In this document: positions 1-8,672 of the stretch, piece by piece | How positions within the stretch are numbered: the first letter of the stretch is position 1 | Layout of the letters: each line of letters begins with the position of its first letter | NCBI GenBank assembly: GCA_964571135.1 | Contig: CAZMZW010000005.1 | Coordinates: forward strand, 62,001-126,000 | Direction of reading: 5' to 3' | Length of the DNA stretch: 64,000 nt | From: CAZMZW01 sp964571135 | GTDB lineage: Bacteria; Chloroflexota; Anaerolineae; Anaerolineales; Anaerolineaceae | The notes under the pieces: generated by a model | What the model was told of the DNA's origin: nothing | The model's database searches: none | Seen by the model: the letters and a program-made list of their open reading frames with translations, nothing else | Made by a program: the position numbers and the translations under genes

Positions 1-1005
1 TCAGCAATCCAATCCCAGTCGGCAAATCTCTGGCGGTACCAGGAATGGCTGGGATTGGATCCCGCCGCTGATCTCAGCCTGGGTGCAGGCTGGACACCGC
101 TCTTACCGGCAACCTATGATGGGCATTCTGTTTTATTAAAAGCTGAGTTCCTTAATCCAACCGGTTCATTTAAAGATCGTGGAACTGAAGTGATGATCAA
201 TGCATTTCATCGGCTGGGTGCCAGTCAGGTTGTTGAAGATTCCTCCGGTAATGCCGGGGCATCCCTGGCAGCCTATGCTGCTCGGGCAGGTATAAGTGCT
301 GAGGTGTATGCGCCGGAGACGGCTTCCCCAACCAAACTTGCTCAGATTGAAATGTATGGCGCCAGGGTTAAGCGCATCCCTGGTCCGCGCGAGAATGCTT
401 CCCGGGCGGTTAGCGAAGCGGTCAAAGCCGGAGCTGTGTATGCATCTCATGCTTTTAATCCGGCCTACCTCCTGGGACAACAGACGGCTGCGTGGGAGGT
501 CTGGGAGCAGCTTGGGCGGAAAGCGCCTGATTTCTGGGTCATGCCGGTTGGGCAGGGCGGGCACTTGCTGGGCATCTGGATGGGATTCCAGCGGTTGTAC
601 AAATCTGGATTGATTGAAAAGATGCCGCGGATGGTGGCTGTACAGGCAGCCAGTATGGCACCCATTGTGATGGCTTTTCAACAGCAAACCTCACAATTAG
701 CAGAAATGGACCTGGATGCTAAAACGATCGCCGAAGGCGTCGTGGTGGCAAAGCCGGTGCGCTGGAAAAAAATGCTCTCTGAATATCAGCACAACAATTG
801 GATCGGTGTTGCAGTACAGGAAGAGCAAATTCTACCCGCCCGCCAGCGCCTGGCGCACATGGGCTTTTTTGTCGAACCCACCAGTGCTCTGGTCATTGCC
901 GCTTTACCTTCGGTTTTCCCATATGCCAAATCAGGCGATACTACTGTGGTCAGTCTTACCGGCAGCGGTTTGAAGGTCCCCATCCCGGTAAATTTGGGAA
1001 AATGA
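1..1005 (+). CDS. Threonine synthase-like PLP enzyme, 5' end outside window
   Basis: The frame is open from base 1 without a start codon, so the gene begins upstream; an internal TTG at 55 is not a convincing start because the residues before it (NLWRYQEWLGL) look like the usual N-terminal lead-in of threonine synthases. The protein shows the fold-type II PLP signature: NPTGSFKDRG with the Schiff-base lysine, and SSGNAGASLAAYAARAG, which holds the cofactor phosphate. A Gly-rich VGQGGHLLG and a C-terminal SLTGSGLK also fit. Family members make threonine from O-phosphohomoserine in the cytoplasm, but threonine dehydratase or cysteate-synthase-type activity cannot be excluded. The gene ends 10 bases before the aminotransferase, so the two are probably co-transcribed. 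Confidence 0.85.
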   Translation, partial: SAIQSQSANLWRYQEWLGLDPAADLSLGAGWTPLLPATYDGHSVLLKAEFLNPTGSFKDRGTEVMINAFHRLGASQVVEDSSGNAGASLAAYAARAGISAEVYAPETASPTKLAQIEMYGARVKRIPGPRENASRAVSEAVKAGAVYASHAFNPAYLLGQQTAAWEVWEQLGRKAPDFWVMPVGQGGHLLGIWMGFQRLYKSGLIEKMPRMVAVQAASMAPIVMAFQQQTSQLAEMDLDAKTIAEGVVVAKPVRWKKMLSEYQHNNWIGVAVQEEQILPARQRLAHMGFFVEPTSALVIAALPSVFPYAKSGDTTVVSLTGSGLKVPIPVNLGK

Positions 1006-1015
1006 ACGGAGAATT

Positions 1016-2095
1016 ATGTCCGAAAATAAGGTAATTTCTTTTACTCGCGGCGTACCGCCCCCCGAAAGTTTACCAGTCTCACGCTTAGCACAGTGCGCCG
1101 ATGAAGTATTAAAGAAAGAAGGCGGGCTTGTCCTTCAATACGGGCATGCCGCCGGTTATCCGCCTTTGCGTGAGACCATTGCCGCGCAGGCCGGGGTCGA
1201 TTCAACTCGTGTTGTAATTGGGCAGGGTTCACTCCAGTTGTTGGATCATGTGGTGCGTTTGCTGGTCAAACCGGCCGATGTCGTTTTGGTGGAACAGCCT
1301 ACTTATGACCGCACGCTCACTCTTCTGCGCCGGGCAGGTGCACAGGTGATCGGGATTGACCTGGAAGAAGATGGCATTTCCATCGAGCTGCTTGAAAGTG
1401 AATTAAAAAAGGGGCTGAAGCCTGTCCTGTTCTATACGATCCCGGATTTTCAGAACCCCACCGGGAGTGTAATGAGCGACAGCAAACGGCGGCATTTATT
1501 GGAATTGGCCATTCGTTATGGATTCCTGGTTGTGGAAGATGCGCCTTATCGAGCATTACGCTATTCAGGTATAGCTTTGCCTTCGTTGTTTGAATTTGAC
1601 CGGGAGCATGTCCTGCAGATGTCCTCATTCAGTAAATTAATTAGTCCGGGGCTGCGTGTGGGGTATGCAGTTTTACCGCCCGCATTGGCTCCCAGGGTGA
1701 TCAAATTTGCTGAAGATACTTACATCAATGCGTCTTTTCTAAACCAAGCCATGGTCCACCGCTTCATTCAAAAGGGTTGGATGGATTCCCAGCTGGAAGC
1801 GCTCAAAAAACTTTACTCACAACGGCTGGATAGTCTCTTATTGGCTCTTGAGGAAAATATGAAAGAAAAGGGTGATTGGAATCATCCCCAGGGAGGTTTC
1901 TTTGTTAGTTTCACGGTCCGACGCGAGCTGGAGAATGCCGAATTATTACAGAATGCCGAAAAAGCGGGTTTGCGGTTAAGCGATGGGCGCGGCTTCTTCG
2001 TTCAGGGTGGGCAAAGTTTTATCCGCCTGCCTTTTTGTGCCCTGACCCCGGCCGAGATCCAGACCGGTATTCAGCGCCTCGCGAAGATTCTTTAA
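1016..2095 (+). CDS. PLP-dependent aminotransferase, class I/II (MocR/LysN-like)
   Basis: This 359-residue protein is a fold-type I aminotransferase. Visible signatures are YGHAAGYPPLRE near the N-terminus (typical of 2-aminoadipate/MocR-type aminotransferases), the PDFQNPTG substrate/PLP loop, VVEDAPYRALRY with the aspartate that contacts the pyridine nitrogen, and SSFSKLISPGLRVGY with the Schiff-base lysine. The N-terminal winged-helix domain of MocR regulators is absent, so it is an enzyme rather than a regulator. The substrate is not evident; 2-aminoadipate or aromatic/branched amino acids are the usual ones. It follows the threonine synthase-like gene by 10 bases, and its stop codon overlaps the stop of the convergent histidine kinase. 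Confidence 0.85.
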   Translation: MSENKVISFTRGVPPPESLPVSRLAQCADEVLKKEGGLVLQYGHAAGYPPLRETIAAQAGVDSTRVVIGQGSLQLLDHVVRLLVKPADVVLVEQPTYDRTLTLLRRAGAQVIGIDLEEDGISIELLESELKKGLKPVLFYTIPDFQNPTGSVMSDSKRRHLLELAIRYGFLVVEDAPYRALRYSGIALPSLFEFDREHVLQMSSFSKLISPGLRVGYAVLPPALAPRVIKFAEDTYINASFLNQAMVHRFIQKGWMDSQLEALKKLYSQRLDSLLLALEENMKEKGDWNHPQGGFFVSFTVRRELENAELLQNAEKAGLRLSDGRGFFVQGGQSFIRLPFCALTPAEIQTGIQRLAKIL

Positions 2096-3240
2096 TTCTT
2101 GTTCTTGTGATCGAGAGGCAGTGAGAAGTGAAAAACGCTGCCTTTACCTTCCCCTTCACTTTCCACCCAGATTCGTCCGCCATGGGCGTGTATTAGGGAT
2201 TGTGCAATGGTCAGGCCAATCCCGCTGCCGCCGCCTTCTTGCCGTGAGCGGGATTTATCTGCACGGTAAAAACGCTCAAAAATGTGTTCCAGGTCATGCG
2301 GCTTTATCCCAATGCCGTTATCTTTAATTGAAATGATCAGGTCATTTTTATTTTTGGCTGCAATGACCTTCACCACCCCTTTTTTGGGAGTGAACTGCAG
2401 TGAATTGCTGAGCAGGTTAATAATGACCTGGAGGATGCGGTCTTCATCCACCTTCACCCTGGGCAGTTTGTCCTGAATGTCACTTTCCAGTTTGATCTTT
2501 TTTTCATCAAAGGCAGGCTGCATACGCTTCAGGGCATTATTAATTAAAAGGCTGATATTGACGGGTTTGAGGGTTAATTGTATGCCTCCGGATTCAACGC
2601 GGCTGAGTTCCTGCAAGTCCTCCACCAACCGTTGAAGGCGATCGGCTTCGCGGTAAACACTTTCGTATGTACTGCGTTCAGCCGGTAAGACCCCATCGAT
2701 CAATGCTTCCATCGACCCCTTGATGGCAGTCAGCGGCGTGCGCAGTTCATGGGCAACATCGGCGATCAACTGCCGGCGCATGGTTTCAATTTGTTCCAGT
2801 TTTTCCGCCATACGGTTAAAACAGTGTGCCAGCTGGTCCAACTCATCCTGATTGGTTGCGGAAGAGGTGGTAGAAGTAGGCACACGTTTACTGTAATCCC
2901 CTTCCGCAATGCGTTGGCTGGCCTGCATCATCGATTTAACCGGCGCCATTAGTCTTCGGCTGAGTAATAAACTGGCTATTCCGCCTGCTGCAAAAGCGGC
3001 CAATCCTGCATATACCAGGGCATCGTTCATTGCCATTCGGAAGTTTTCGCCTATTCCTGCATTGCGCGGACCATCGATCATTTCTATGATAAAAGGCCCC
3101 ATGCGCATCATATGTCGGTCAACGGAAGAACCGATGGAAAGGTTTAAAGTGGCGACCAGGATTCCACTCCCAACCGCAATGACCAGCAAATAAGTGAGAA
3201 AAATTTTCCAGGATAAATGGCGGCGGATGGCGCTCAACAT
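2092..3240 (-). CDS. Membrane sensor histidine kinase (BaeS/ResE type)
   Basis: Start chosen at the ATG at 3240, preceded by GAGGAG inside the end of the response-regulator gene; longer reading would overlap that gene completely. The 382-residue protein has two membrane helices (about 12-34 and 74-94) around a short extracytoplasmic loop rich in Met (DRHMMRMGPF), a HAMP linker (about 94-148), the H-box VAHELRTPL with phospho-accepting His164, N-box NLLSNS near 275-280, DNGIGI at 307-312 and a G-rich GGGSGIGL lid. It autophosphorylates on His and hands the phosphate to the regulator encoded immediately upstream. The stimulus is unknown; the Met-rich loop and the Met-rich protein at 4080-4907 hint at a soft metal, which is inference only. 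Confidence 0.92.
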   Translation of the reverse strand: MLSAIRRHLSWKIFLTYLLVIAVGSGILVATLNLSIGSSVDRHMMRMGPFIIEMIDGPRNAGIGENFRMAMNDALVYAGLAAFAAGGIASLLLSRRLMAPVKSMMQASQRIAEGDYSKRVPTSTTSSATNQDELDQLAHCFNRMAEKLEQIETMRRQLIADVAHELRTPLTAIKGSMEALIDGVLPAERSTYESVYREADRLQRLVEDLQELSRVESGGIQLTLKPVNISLLINNALKRMQPAFDEKKIKLESDIQDKLPRVKVDEDRILQVIINLLSNSLQFTPKKGVVKVIAAKNKNDLIISIKDNGIGIKPHDLEHIFERFYRADKSRSRQEGGGSGIGLTIAQSLIHAHGGRIWVESEGEGKGSVFHFSLPLDHKNKN

Positions 3241-3241
3241 A

Positions 3242-3925
3242 TTATTTCTCCTCGCTTTCAAAGCGGTAGCCCACCCCGCGTGCGGTGCTGATGAACCGGC
3301 CGCCCAGTTTGGCGCGCAGATGGCTGACATGCACGTCCACGACTCGCAGATCGCCAAAGTATTCACTGCCCCATATTTTTTCAAGCAGCTGTTCCCGGTT
3401 GAAGACCATACCGGGCTGGGCTGCCAGCAAATACAGCAGGTCAAATTCCATGGTGGTGAGGTTGATCTCTTTTTCCTGCACCCATACCTTGCGTGCGCCC
3501 GGATCAATGCGTACATATTTAAAAACCAGCGGGTGCTTTTCTTTAGGTTCACCGATATTTTGCATACGGCGCAGGGCGGCTTTGATCCGCGCCATTAACT
3601 CGCGCGGACTGAATGGTTTGGTCAGATAGTCATCCGCACCAATGGAAAGGCCGATGATCTTATCGGTTTCTTCTGCACGCGCGGTCAGCATGATCACGTA
3701 TGTATCGGATTCGCGGCGGAGTTGGGAGAGCAGTTCGATCCCATCCATACCCGGAAGCATAATATCCAGCACCACCAGGTCCGGGCGGAAAGTGCGGGCT
3801 GCCTTTAATCCAGAGGGACCATCGGTTGCAGTGTAATATTCGTACCCTTCGGAACGCAAATAAGCCGTCACCAGATTCAGGATGGCGGGCTCATCATCAA
3901 TGACTAAAATTTTGGCTTTGGACAT
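3242..3925 (-). CDS. OmpR-family response regulator
   Basis: The 227-residue protein has an N-terminal receiver domain with the acidic pocket at D10/D11 and phospho-acceptor D54 in VVLDIMLPGMDG, the conserved Thr in MLTA and the Lys in TKPFSP. A C-terminal winged-helix domain follows (ARKVWVQEKEINLTTMEFDLL, then the VVDVHVSHLRAKL recognition helix). It is a DNA-binding activator or repressor controlled by the kinase encoded one base downstream on the same transcript. Targets are not shown by the sequence; the nearest candidates are its own operon and the Met-rich protein gene at 4080-4907. Confidence 0.94.
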   Translation of the reverse strand: MSKAKILVIDDEPAILNLVTAYLRSEGYEYYTATDGPSGLKAARTFRPDLVVLDIMLPGMDGIELLSQLRRESDTYVIMLTARAEETDKIIGLSIGADDYLTKPFSPRELMARIKAALRRMQNIGEPKEKHPLVFKYVRIDPGARKVWVQEKEINLTTMEFDLLYLLAAQPGMVFNREQLLEKIWGSEYFGDLRVVDVHVSHLRAKLGGRFISTARGVGYRFESEEK

Positions 3926-4044
3926 AATTTTCCTCGTCCCTTATGCATAGGGATCGGATGGTGGACCATCATAAAATGATCATTTTATTCCTGATCACCA
4001 TTAAGAAGAATAAGTAAATAAAGTATAAATCGTTTTATAAAAAT

Positions 4045-4066
4045 AGAGCCGGTAAGAACCGGCTCT
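4045..4066 (-). terminator. Rho-independent terminator
   Basis: A perfect 9-bp stem (AGAGCCGGT / ACCGGCTCT) with an AAGA loop; on the minus strand it is followed by ATTTTTAT. It lies 14 bases after the stop of the Met-rich protein gene and separates it from the two-component operon. Confidence 0.85.
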
Positions 4067-4079
4067 GTAAATCAACTTT

Positions 4080-4907
4080 TTATTGAGCCTGCCACTCTTC
4101 AATAAACGTTCCGTGCCAGGTATGCAGCCAAACCTGACCGGAGGTGCCATTCACACTCATCATCCCAGCCGGTTTTCCATCTTTGGTGTAATCCAGAGTG
4201 TAATACCCGTAGAATGCCATCGGATCGCTGGCTGCTTTGGTTCCGGCAACGTTCTTGTCCAGGTATTCCTGGGCATATTGTGTCGCCTGGGCGGATGTAA
4301 CGGTCATTTCCGCTGCATTGGCTGTGGAGGGTTGTATTGCTCCGCAAGTGCCGTTGGCGCCCATCATACCGCGCCCGCATCCGCCTGCTCCCATGGGACT
4401 GTATTTTTGGTTCCACATCATGTTGGGACCGAATTCTGGGGATACGGTTTTGCTGAGCGGATCAACAAGAACTTCCAGGGCGCCTTTACCTGTGCTCTTT
4501 TCAACGATCAATCCATACGCATTGTTATTGAAGACCATCACCTCTTTGAGGGTGAGGTCAGCGTTATTCAACCCGGTCAAATAACTTTGGATTGCTTGTT
4601 TGGATTCATCCACCGTCAGGGGGGTTCCGCTGTAATTATTATTTAAGCGCCCCATCATGCCCATGCCGAAACCTCCACGGGCGCCGTTATTGGAATAGGT
4701 TCCGTTTCTGCCCATCATGCCTGGACCGAAACGGTTATCCTGCCTATCGTCCTGAAAAGACCTGCCGCGGTTCATCATTCCAAAAGGCCGGCCATCTCCC
4801 CAGCGATTAAGGGCAGTCCGTCCCAATGCAATTCCGCCGCCAACCAGCAATGCGGCGCCAGCCAAAACTCCCACTACGATCAATGTGATCTTTAAACCTT
4901 TACTCAT
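4080..4907 (-). CDS. Membrane-anchored Met/Gly-rich protein with PepSY-like C-terminal part
   Basis: ATG at 4907 is preferred, with GAGGTG six bases upstream; a GTG two codons earlier overlaps that site. The 275-residue product starts with a single hydrophobic segment (about 5-30) that should anchor it with the rest outside. Then comes a low-complexity part with repeated GMMNRGR, GPGMMGRNG and GMGMMGRLN blocks, a segment resembling PepSY domains (VDESKQAIQSYL, later ATQYAQEYLDK), and another GRGMMGANGTCG block. The function is unknown. Repeated Met pairs are what extracytoplasmic copper- or silver-binding proteins show, but no metal-binding motif is proven. It is upstream of, and co-oriented with, a two-component system. 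Confidence 0.7.
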   Translation of the reverse strand: MSKGLKITLIVVGVLAGAALLVGGGIALGRTALNRWGDGRPFGMMNRGRSFQDDRQDNRFGPGMMGRNGTYSNNGARGGFGMGMMGRLNNNYSGTPLTVDESKQAIQSYLTGLNNADLTLKEVMVFNNNAYGLIVEKSTGKGALEVLVDPLSKTVSPEFGPNMMWNQKYSPMGAGGCGRGMMGANGTCGAIQPSTANAAEMTVTSAQATQYAQEYLDKNVAGTKAASDPMAFYGYYTLDYTKDGKPAGMMSVNGTSGQVWLHTWHGTFIEEWQAQ

Positions 4908-5282
4908 GTTCACCTCTAATTAAATTTTCTTGATTAAAGTTTAACACCGTGAGATAAAGGGAGTCTGAAGGAATTATGAAGATTGGATAAAGAACAAAAG
5001 CGATAAAACGAGCAAAGAATTGGATTTCCCATTCTATTAATATGATCATACTAAAAAATTTATTATTTTGGCAGGTGGTATCTTTCGAAAATTTAAAGGT
5101 TATATCTGCAATGGTGCTTGTTGGGATGGGTGCGGGTTCAGAGGCTGGGGAGGAGCAGCCCACCGATAGAAAAACGGAAAGGAGGACGATCTGTACTATC
5201 CGAGTTATTTAATTCATTTTACTTCTCAATCCTTTTTGATCAATTTTGAATCGGTAAATTTCAAATTCATTCATAAAATTAA
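4908..5282. other. Intergenic region without recognised gene
   Basis: About 375 bases, AT-rich next to both genes. A minus-strand open frame across 4900-5163 has no ribosome site and no recognisable protein pattern, so I do not call it. The promoter of the Met-rich protein gene should lie here; I see no convincing -35/-10 pair. Confidence 0.5.
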
Positions 5283-5315
5283 AAAATGGAGGTCATACCA
5301 GAGGACCTCCATTTT
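5283..5315 (-). terminator. Rho-independent terminator, probably bidirectional
   Basis: A 12-bp inverted repeat AAAATGGAGGTC / GACCTCCATTTT with a 9-base loop. It lies 20 bases after the stop of the lipoprotein gene at 5336 and ends in an A/T tract on both sides. Confidence 0.85.
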
Positions 5316-5335
5316 ATTATTAAACCGATTTCTTG

Positions 5336-6403
5336 TTATTCTGGGATTTTGTAAGAACCAATGGATTGGTCAAACACCGGTCCATACACACCTTCAAAAC
5401 CAGCATTTGCCATCCAGGTCAGGAAATACCATTTAGTACCACTCCATTTGTAGATACTGAGTCCTTGCAAGCCGCCAGACTTTGGTGCCCATGACATTTG
5501 AATGCTGCCATTATTAAGAACCTCTGTTTTGGCAACTCGCGTGTCGTTAAACATGGCTTTTAGCATGTCAAGCGCCTGGGTATCTGCTATGGCGCGCGTG
5601 ACTGTCTTGCCCATGTCAATTTTTACCAGCATGATAATGCCATTGGAATCAGGTGAAGTAAAGGTGATTACCGATCCATTTTGCTTTGCATCTTCAAATT
5701 TCCACATGGAGGGGATTAATAAACTGTACAAATTGTTCGGGTCGGTATAGCTAAAGGGAGCTGAAGTAAATGGAGAGAGGTCAGCAACATAGGCAGGATT
5801 GGATTTAAAGCTGTTATCCATGGCTGTGAAAATAGGACCGGTGGCGTTCACTGCACTGACTGCTGAGTAATAACTCTCAACATATAATGCTTTTTCTTTT
5901 TGTTCATAGATGGTGGCTACCTGGAAGGGCACCATGTTTGCATCCAGCGTCTTGGTGACGATAGCATAACCTTTATCCGCTTGTAAATCCCGTTTAGTTT
6001 CCTTGTAATTCTTATAACCGGAGTAGACATTGAATTCTAATGCGTTGATGGCATTGGTGAATGCTTCAGCACTCAATGTTTCGATTGTATTCTCGGCCAA
6101 AATTTCAACAAATCCGGTCTGATCCGGGGAAAGGAAGAGAGCATACCCACTTTTTTCTGTAAGAGCCCAATCGGCTGGTGCAGAAATTGAAAAACTGTTG
6201 GACGGATGCTTATATTCCACCATTTTAGGTAAAGCCGGGGGCGGTTGGGTGGTTGGTTTTGCCGTAGCTGTGGGCACAATAATGGTAGTGGGTGCGGCGG
6301 TTGCTGTCACAACAACTGTCTGAACGGAAGAGCTGCAGGCAGCCAGTAACAGGCCCATGACAAGTAATGTGCTGATTGTTTTGATGTTTATTCTTGTTCT
6401 CAT
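5336..6403 (-). CDS. Secreted lipoprotein, function unknown
   Basis: The start ATG has GAGGAA upstream. The 355-residue product has a lipoprotein signal peptide with lipobox LLAAC (Cys23), then a Thr/Pro/Ala-rich linker (about 30-58) and two similar globular halves. Each half opens with a pattern like HPSNSFSISAPADWAL (about 66-81) or DPNNLYSLLIPSMWKFED (about 217-234), followed by beta-rich sequence. This looks like an internal duplication of a PsbP/DcrB-like domain (DUF1795 style), which is a resemblance and not a firm assignment. It should sit on the outer face of the cytoplasmic membrane. It has its own terminator and no obvious operon partner. Confidence 0.75.
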   Translation of the reverse strand: MRTRINIKTISTLLVMGLLLAACSSSVQTVVVTATAAPTTIIVPTATAKPTTQPPPALPKMVEYKHPSNSFSISAPADWALTEKSGYALFLSPDQTGFVEILAENTIETLSAEAFTNAINALEFNVYSGYKNYKETKRDLQADKGYAIVTKTLDANMVPFQVATIYEQKEKALYVESYYSAVSAVNATGPIFTAMDNSFKSNPAYVADLSPFTSAPFSYTDPNNLYSLLIPSMWKFEDAKQNGSVITFTSPDSNGIIMLVKIDMGKTVTRAIADTQALDMLKAMFNDTRVAKTEVLNNGSIQMSWAPKSGGLQGLSIYKWSGTKWYFLTWMANAGFEGVYGPVFDQSIGSYKIPE

Positions 6404-6580
6404 TATTCCTCTAATTATTTCGGATAAAAGATTTAATCAGTATACCGAGAATCATTGAAAATTACAACCTTAGCATCGATCATTGAATGAGAGGATATGT
6501 AAATATAAATTATGATGAATTTCTAACAAATAACCCCACTCGTTCAACATATAATTAAAAAAAATACTTTTATATACACC

Positions 6581-7369
6581 ATGTCATTTTTTTCAATCAT
6601 TCTTTTTATAGGTCTTGTTATGCTGGGTTTTATGCTGATTTTATGGCTTGTCAGCCTGGTCTTAAAAAACTCAAGTATCATAGACATCTTTTGGGGGGTG
6701 GGTTTTGTGCTGGTCACGTGGTTATATTTTTTCCTCACTCCCAATGGTGTTGAGACCCGTAAATGGCTGATCAATGCGCTGGTAACCATCTGGGGGATGC
6801 GCCTTTCCCTTTATATCCTCTGGCGCAATTGGGCTAAACCCGAAGATTTCCGCTACAAGGTTTGGCGCAGAGAAGCAGGCGAGAGATGGTGGTGGCGCAG
6901 TTTCTTTAGGGTCTTTCTACTGCAGGGTCTTTTGTTATGGGTAATCTCAATTCCTTTGCTGGCGGCTCAATATGCTTCTCAACCTTCCTCCTTGCAGGTG
7001 CTGGATTATCTGGGACTGATAGTCTGGTTGGTTGGCTTCTTCTTCGAAACTGTTGGTGACCTTCAATTGGCACGCTTCAAATCGGATTTTGCTAATAAAA
7101 GCAAGGTACTGGATGTTGGTTTGTGGCGTTATACGCGCCATCCCAACTATTTTGGCGATTCGGCTCAGTGGTGGGGCTTCTTTCTCATTGCAGTAAGTGC
7201 AGGTGGGTGGTGGGTGTTCTTCAGCCCGTTGATAATGACCCTGCTATTACTGAAAGTTTCCGGTGTGACCTTGCTGGAAAAGTCGCTTAAAAAAACCAAG
7301 CCGCAATATAAAGAATACCTTGAGAAGACCAGCGCATTCTTTCCTTTGCCACCTAAAAAAATATATTGA
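6581..7369 (+). CDS. DUF1295-family integral membrane protein (steroid 5-alpha-reductase-like)
   Basis: The 262-residue protein has about six to seven membrane helices and the DUF1295 hallmarks: NSSIIDIFWGVGF near residue 30, KPEDFRYKVWRR in the middle loop, LWRYTRHPNYFGDSAQWWGFFL near 180, and a C-terminal GVTLLEKSLKKTKPQYKEYLEKT. The RHPNYFG block is shared with the steroid 5-alpha-reductase/isoprenylcysteine methyltransferase group and forms their cofactor pocket, so a lipid reductase or methyltransferase role is possible but unproven. No Shine-Dalgarno sequence is visible before the ATG; the upstream region is extremely AT-rich. It is followed after 18 bases by a DUF1475 gene, a likely operon. 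Confidence 0.88.
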   Translation: MSFFSIILFIGLVMLGFMLILWLVSLVLKNSSIIDIFWGVGFVLVTWLYFFLTPNGVETRKWLINALVTIWGMRLSLYILWRNWAKPEDFRYKVWRREAGERWWWRSFFRVFLLQGLLLWVISIPLLAAQYASQPSSLQVLDYLGLIVWLVGFFFETVGDLQLARFKSDFANKSKVLDVGLWRYTRHPNYFGDSAQWWGFFLIAVSAGGWWVFFSPLIMTLLLLKVSGVTLLEKSLKKTKPQYKEYLEKTSAFFPLPPKKIY

Positions 7370-7387
7370 TAGAATAGAAAGGAGAAT

Positions 7388-7717
7388 ATGATGAATTTTG
7401 CGAAAATTATTGCCTTCCTTGGAATCCTTGCTATGGGTATTGCCTTGATCTATGGATTTAGTGAGGGTACTTTATCCCAGGACGAGGCTGCCCTGGTGAA
7501 AATGCCCTGGGGAATAGTGTCCCTCGTTGATGTGTATGTGGGGCTCATTCTTTTCTCTGGATGGGTCCTCTATCGTGAAAAGAATTTGTTTCTGGCTTTA
7601 TTGCTGGTCATTATGGTAATGGTTCTTGGTAATTTTATTGCCAGTGGTTATGCATTGGTGGCTTTGATTGGTAGTCATGGAAATTGGAAAAAATTCTGGC
7701 TGGGAGCCAGAGCTTAA
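7388..7717 (+). CDS. DUF1475-family small membrane protein
   Basis: A 109-residue protein with three predicted membrane helices (about 4-24, 38-62 and 66-95). The pattern KMPWGIVSLVDVYVGLILFSGWVLYRE and the C-terminal GSHGNWKKFWLGAR fit the DUF1475 family, whose function is not known. AAGGAG lies directly upstream of two adjacent ATG codons at 7388 and 7391; the second has the better spacing. It sits between DUF1295 and TspO-like genes on the same strand with short gaps, so the three are probably expressed together. Confidence 0.85.
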   Translation: MMNFAKIIAFLGILAMGIALIYGFSEGTLSQDEAALVKMPWGIVSLVDVYVGLILFSGWVLYREKNLFLALLLVIMVMVLGNFIASGYALVALIGSHGNWKKFWLGARA

Positions 7718-7732
7718 AAAAAGGAGAATCCG

Positions 7733-8494
7733 ATGAATAAGAATTTGCAGAGACAATGGTTGAATGTGATTGGATTGGTGATCGCTTTGGTAGTTAATGC
7801 GCTGGCAGTTACATTGCCGTTAAATGGATTAACCACCGCGCAGGTCTCGGATCGCTTTCCGGTGCTGATCGTGCCCCCGGGTTATGTGTTTTCCATCTGG
7901 GGCATCATTTATCTTGGTTTGATCGCTTTTACTATATATCAGGCATTACCCAGCCAGCGGGAGAATCCACGGTTTCAGAAAATGGGATTATGGTTTTTCT
8001 TCAGTAGTCTGGCGAATGCCCTCTGGCTAGTTTCTTTCCAGTATCTGCAGTTTGGCCTGGCTATGATTATTATGCTGGTGTTGTTGGGCATGCTCATCCG
8101 GATTTATATCGGCCTGGAGATCGGCAAGGAAATGGTCAAACCCGTGGAACGCTGGCTGGTCAATCTGCCTTTCAGCATTTATCTTGGCTGGATCACCGTT
8201 GCTGCAATCGCCAACGCTGCCCAGTTGCTCTATTCGCTTAACTGGAATGGCTTTGGGATCGCTGCGCAGGTGTGGACCGTGGTCATGCTATCTGTAGCTG
8301 TGATCATTTCTGGCCTGATGAGTTTTACCCGCCGGGATATGGGCTATTCGCTGGTGCTAGTTTGGGCTTTTACAGGAATTGCCGTCAAACAGGCTGCTTT
8401 GCCTCTCGTTTCCAGCACTGCCTGGCTGGCCGCAGTGGTTGTGGTGGTAATCCTGACCTTATCCATTGTGTTTAAATCGGTTAGGACAAAATGA
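7733..8494 (+). CDS. TspO/MBR-like tryptophan-rich membrane protein
   Basis: A 253-residue polytopic protein with a strong AAGGAG site. PPGYVFSIWGIIYLGL near residue 50 matches the conserved loop of TspO/MBR-type proteins, and NLPFSIYLGWITVAAIANAAQ near 145 matches the second signature. At about 250 residues and 7 or more helices it is longer than classical TspO (about 160 residues, 5 helices), as is common in this longer bacterial branch. TspO proteins bind porphyrins and lipids in the membrane; a role for this longer type has not been fixed. It is the last gene of the DUF1295-DUF1475-TspO cluster and is followed by a terminator. Confidence 0.82.
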   Translation: MNKNLQRQWLNVIGLVIALVVNALAVTLPLNGLTTAQVSDRFPVLIVPPGYVFSIWGIIYLGLIAFTIYQALPSQRENPRFQKMGLWFFFSSLANALWLVSFQYLQFGLAMIIMLVLLGMLIRIYIGLEIGKEMVKPVERWLVNLPFSIYLGWITVAAIANAAQLLYSLNWNGFGIAAQVWTVVMLSVAVIISGLMSFTRRDMGYSLVLVWAFTGIAVKQAALPLVSSTAWLAAVVVVVILTLSIVFKSVRTK

Positions 8495-8526
8495 CCCTGT
8501 AGATCGTGTGTGTTTCTCAGAAAAAT

Positions 8527-8557
8527 CCCGGCAGCCTGTAAAGGCCCGGGAATTTTA
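8527..8557 (+). terminator. Rho-independent terminator after the TspO-like gene
   Basis: Stem CCCGG + GCCT paired with AGGC + CCGGG, with a 2-base bulge and a GTAA loop, followed by AATTTTATTT. It lies about 30 bases after the stop codon. Confidence 0.75.
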
Positions 8558-8629
8558 TTTAGAGCAAGAATTTGTATTAATGTCAAAATTGCAGCAGCAT
8601 TACGATTTGGAAGTACGAATTAAATAGAA

Positions 8630-8652
8630 AACCCTCACGGTCTGTGAGGGTT
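8630..8652 (-). terminator. Rho-independent terminator after mscL
   Basis: A perfect 9-bp stem AACCCTCAC / GTGAGGGTT with a 5-base loop. On the minus strand it is followed by TTCTATTT and lies 20 bases after the mscL stop. Confidence 0.8.
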
Positions 8653-8672
8653 CTAAGAATTGTTCAATTTTA

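Noticed and set aside
166..687. Long minus-strand frame opposite the threonine synthase-like gene
   Set aside because: It runs antisense to a clear enzyme, shows no protein family and has His/Pro/Arg-rich shadow composition.
4900..5163. Minus-strand frame of 87 codons
   Set aside because: It overlaps the ribosome site of the Met-rich protein gene and has no start signal or recognisable sequence.
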